A DNA stretch of 5,529 nucleotides from contig JAHIVD010000075.1 in NCBI GenBank assembly GCA_018816815.1, positions 1-5,529 on the forward strand, given 5' to 3'. Both the position numbers and the translations under genes were made by a program. The stretch comes from Patescibacteria group bacterium. Its GTDB lineage: Bacteria; Patescibacteriota; Microgenomatia; Daviesbacterales; UBA10151. Below are positions 4,419 to 5,529 of the stretch, in pieces. The notes beneath the pieces are model-generated. The model saw only the letters and a program-made list of their open reading frames with translations, was not told where the DNA came from and ran no database searches. The first letter of the stretch is position 1. Each line of letters opens with the position of its first letter.

Positions 4419-5529
4419 ATGAAACTTAACAAAGCGGCGAAGAAAGAGAAGGGACGTAAAACCATAGCGATATCCTTAGCAGTTATGATGGTATTGATGT
4501 TTTCTGGAATAGCGGTGGCTGATCCTTATTGTATATTTGATAAGGATTGTTTTGAGTATGGCCGCTATAAGTATTTTTGTATTTATGAAACATTATTAAG
4601 AGCTGAAGCAAGCTGTGTCGATCCATGCTTATATTTACAGTGGTTTCTTCCTGGCCCCTGTATCAGTGTGTCTAGCTGTATTTGGGGTTTCCCCTTTGGG
4701 GGCAGTACATATGAGAAGTGTAACGACAAGGACAAGTGTTATTGTTCTGGCGATTTGGCGATTTATAAGGATGTTGATTGCGTAGGCCCCCAACCAGCAA
4801 TTAATAGACCATTTTTCTCTAATGAAGGACCACAAGCAGAGTGTAAGGTTGTTAAAGAAAACAAAGTCGACTGTAATAAATATGATAAAACTTATTGTGT
4901 TGGTAACGATAAGGTAAAAGACGATTATTATTGTGATATAAAATGCTGTGATCACGGTTCTGTACTTGGAATGGGGCCTGTGAAAAAGTATTGTTCACAT
5001 GAAATAAAGATAATAGGAAAATGTGATGAACCTGAACCAGATGTGCCTCCTGGCAACGACAAACCTGATGATAACCATGATGTCTCAACCTCAAAAATAG
5101 CATCGAATAGCACATTTAATCCAGAAGCACCAGAAGTTGCTGTTCTTTTTAAAGGATTTCCCCTTGATACACAAAAACTTTTAGCAAGTTTTAATGAGCC
5201 CGTTAGCTTTATAGACATTGGTTTATTACCAGATTTGGTGAATGATTATCCAATTCTCATTATCCCAACAGGCGGACTTTATGGTTTAGATTCTTTAATT
5301 TCTTTCAAATCCAATCTTGAACGATATGTTAAAAATGGAGGTACATTGATTGTTTTCTCCCAGCAGCACGGCTATGAATACAGTGCATTACCCGGAGGTA
5401 ACATCGGTGGCTATGGCTGGATCGAAGACCAGAGCTGTCAGCATAGATCTTTGTATATCGACACCTACCATCCAGTCCTTTCCGGTCAAGATTCTGTGAC
5501 ATTGGACGTTGTCGTTGATGGATATTTCA
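4419..5529 (+). CDS. Large secreted Cys-rich protein with a GATase-like domain, 3'-truncated by the window
   Basis: The frame is open from ATG 4419 to the edge: 370 residues and no stop. A TAG at 4404-4406 makes this ATG the first start; the ribosome binding site is weak. Residues 1-34 form a signal peptide (basic KKEKGRK, core TIAISLAVMMVLMFSG, AVA before D35). Residues 38-202 hold 19 cysteines with spacings such as CYC (107-109) and KCC (175-177), which suggests several small disulfide-bonded repeats. A Pro/Asp/Asn linker follows (203-225). From about 238 an alpha/beta domain begins: VAVLF, VSFIDIG, YPILIIPTGG, then a helix and YVKNGGTLIVFSQQ. This is the order seen in class I glutamine amidotransferase-like, ThuA and DUF4350 folds. 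At the nucleophile turn SQQHG replaces the catalytic Gly-Cys, so amidotransferase activity is unlikely. A conserved-looking GGYGWIEDQSC and IDTYHPVLSG follow. The role is probably at the cell surface or outside; the specific function is unknown. Confidence 0.88.
   Translation, partial: MKLNKAAKKEKGRKTIAISLAVMMVLMFSGIAVADPYCIFDKDCFEYGRYKYFCIYETLLRAEASCVDPCLYLQWFLPGPCISVSSCIWGFPFGGSTYEKCNDKDKCYCSGDLAIYKDVDCVGPQPAINRPFFSNEGPQAECKVVKENKVDCNKYDKTYCVGNDKVKDDYYCDIKCCDHGSVLGMGPVKKYCSHEIKIIGKCDEPEPDVPPGNDKPDDNHDVSTSKIASNSTFNPEAPEVAVLFKGFPLDTQKLLASFNEPVSFIDIGLLPDLVNDYPILIIPTGGLYGLDSLISFKSNLERYVKNGGTLIVFSQQHGYEYSALPGGNIGGYGWIEDQSCQHRSLYIDTYHPVLSGQDSVTLDVVVDGYF

Noticed and set aside
4635..5218. Three ORFs of 87-106 codons on the minus strand under the right-end gene
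   Set aside because: They overlap each other in different frames and lie opposite a long open frame with a clear signal peptide; all are shadows.

Overview
The window looks archaeal, most likely a euryarchaeon of the Methanosarcinales type (Ca. Methanoperedens would fit, but this is inference). The evidence is archaeal core promoters (TTTATATA-type boxes about 25 bases ahead of starts), GGAGG/GAGGTG ribosome binding sites, a secreted DUF5667-like protein with a Thr/Ala-rich linker, and an archaeal-style secreted subtilase. Base composition is mosaic: about 25% GC at the far left and 50-58% inside the subtilase and DUF5667 genes.

Layout. Bases 1-880 form an AT-rich left part: the 3' end of an unrecognised gene on + (open from base 1, stop at 411) converges on and overlaps by 17 bases a small single-pass membrane protein on - (395-880). 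Bases 881-1392 hold control sequence: a perfect 14-base palindrome, a TATA box at leaderless distance from a small membrane ORF (1157-1381), and a strong ribosome binding site. These lead into a complete secreted S8 serine protease (1393-2595). A hairpin ends the protease gene. A second, long inverted repeat with T-runs on both strands ends the convergent gene, a secreted DUF5667-family-like protein (2869-3585, -) with a textbook archaeal promoter. Bases 3586-4418 are mostly non-coding or decayed, with one 10-base-arm inverted repeat and one doubtful ORF. From 4419 a large secreted Cys-rich protein starts on + and runs off the right edge; its second part has a class I glutamine amidotransferase-like alpha/beta fold.

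All three well-supported genes in the middle and right encode exported proteins, so this looks like a cell-surface or extracellular neighbourhood. The sequence gives no direct sign that the three act in one pathway: they sit in separate transcription units. I found no RNA gene, CRISPR array, insertion sequence or complete novel system. The most unusual items are the right-end Cys-rich/GATase-like protein, the palindrome-controlled small ORF ahead of the protease, and the foreign-looking left edge.
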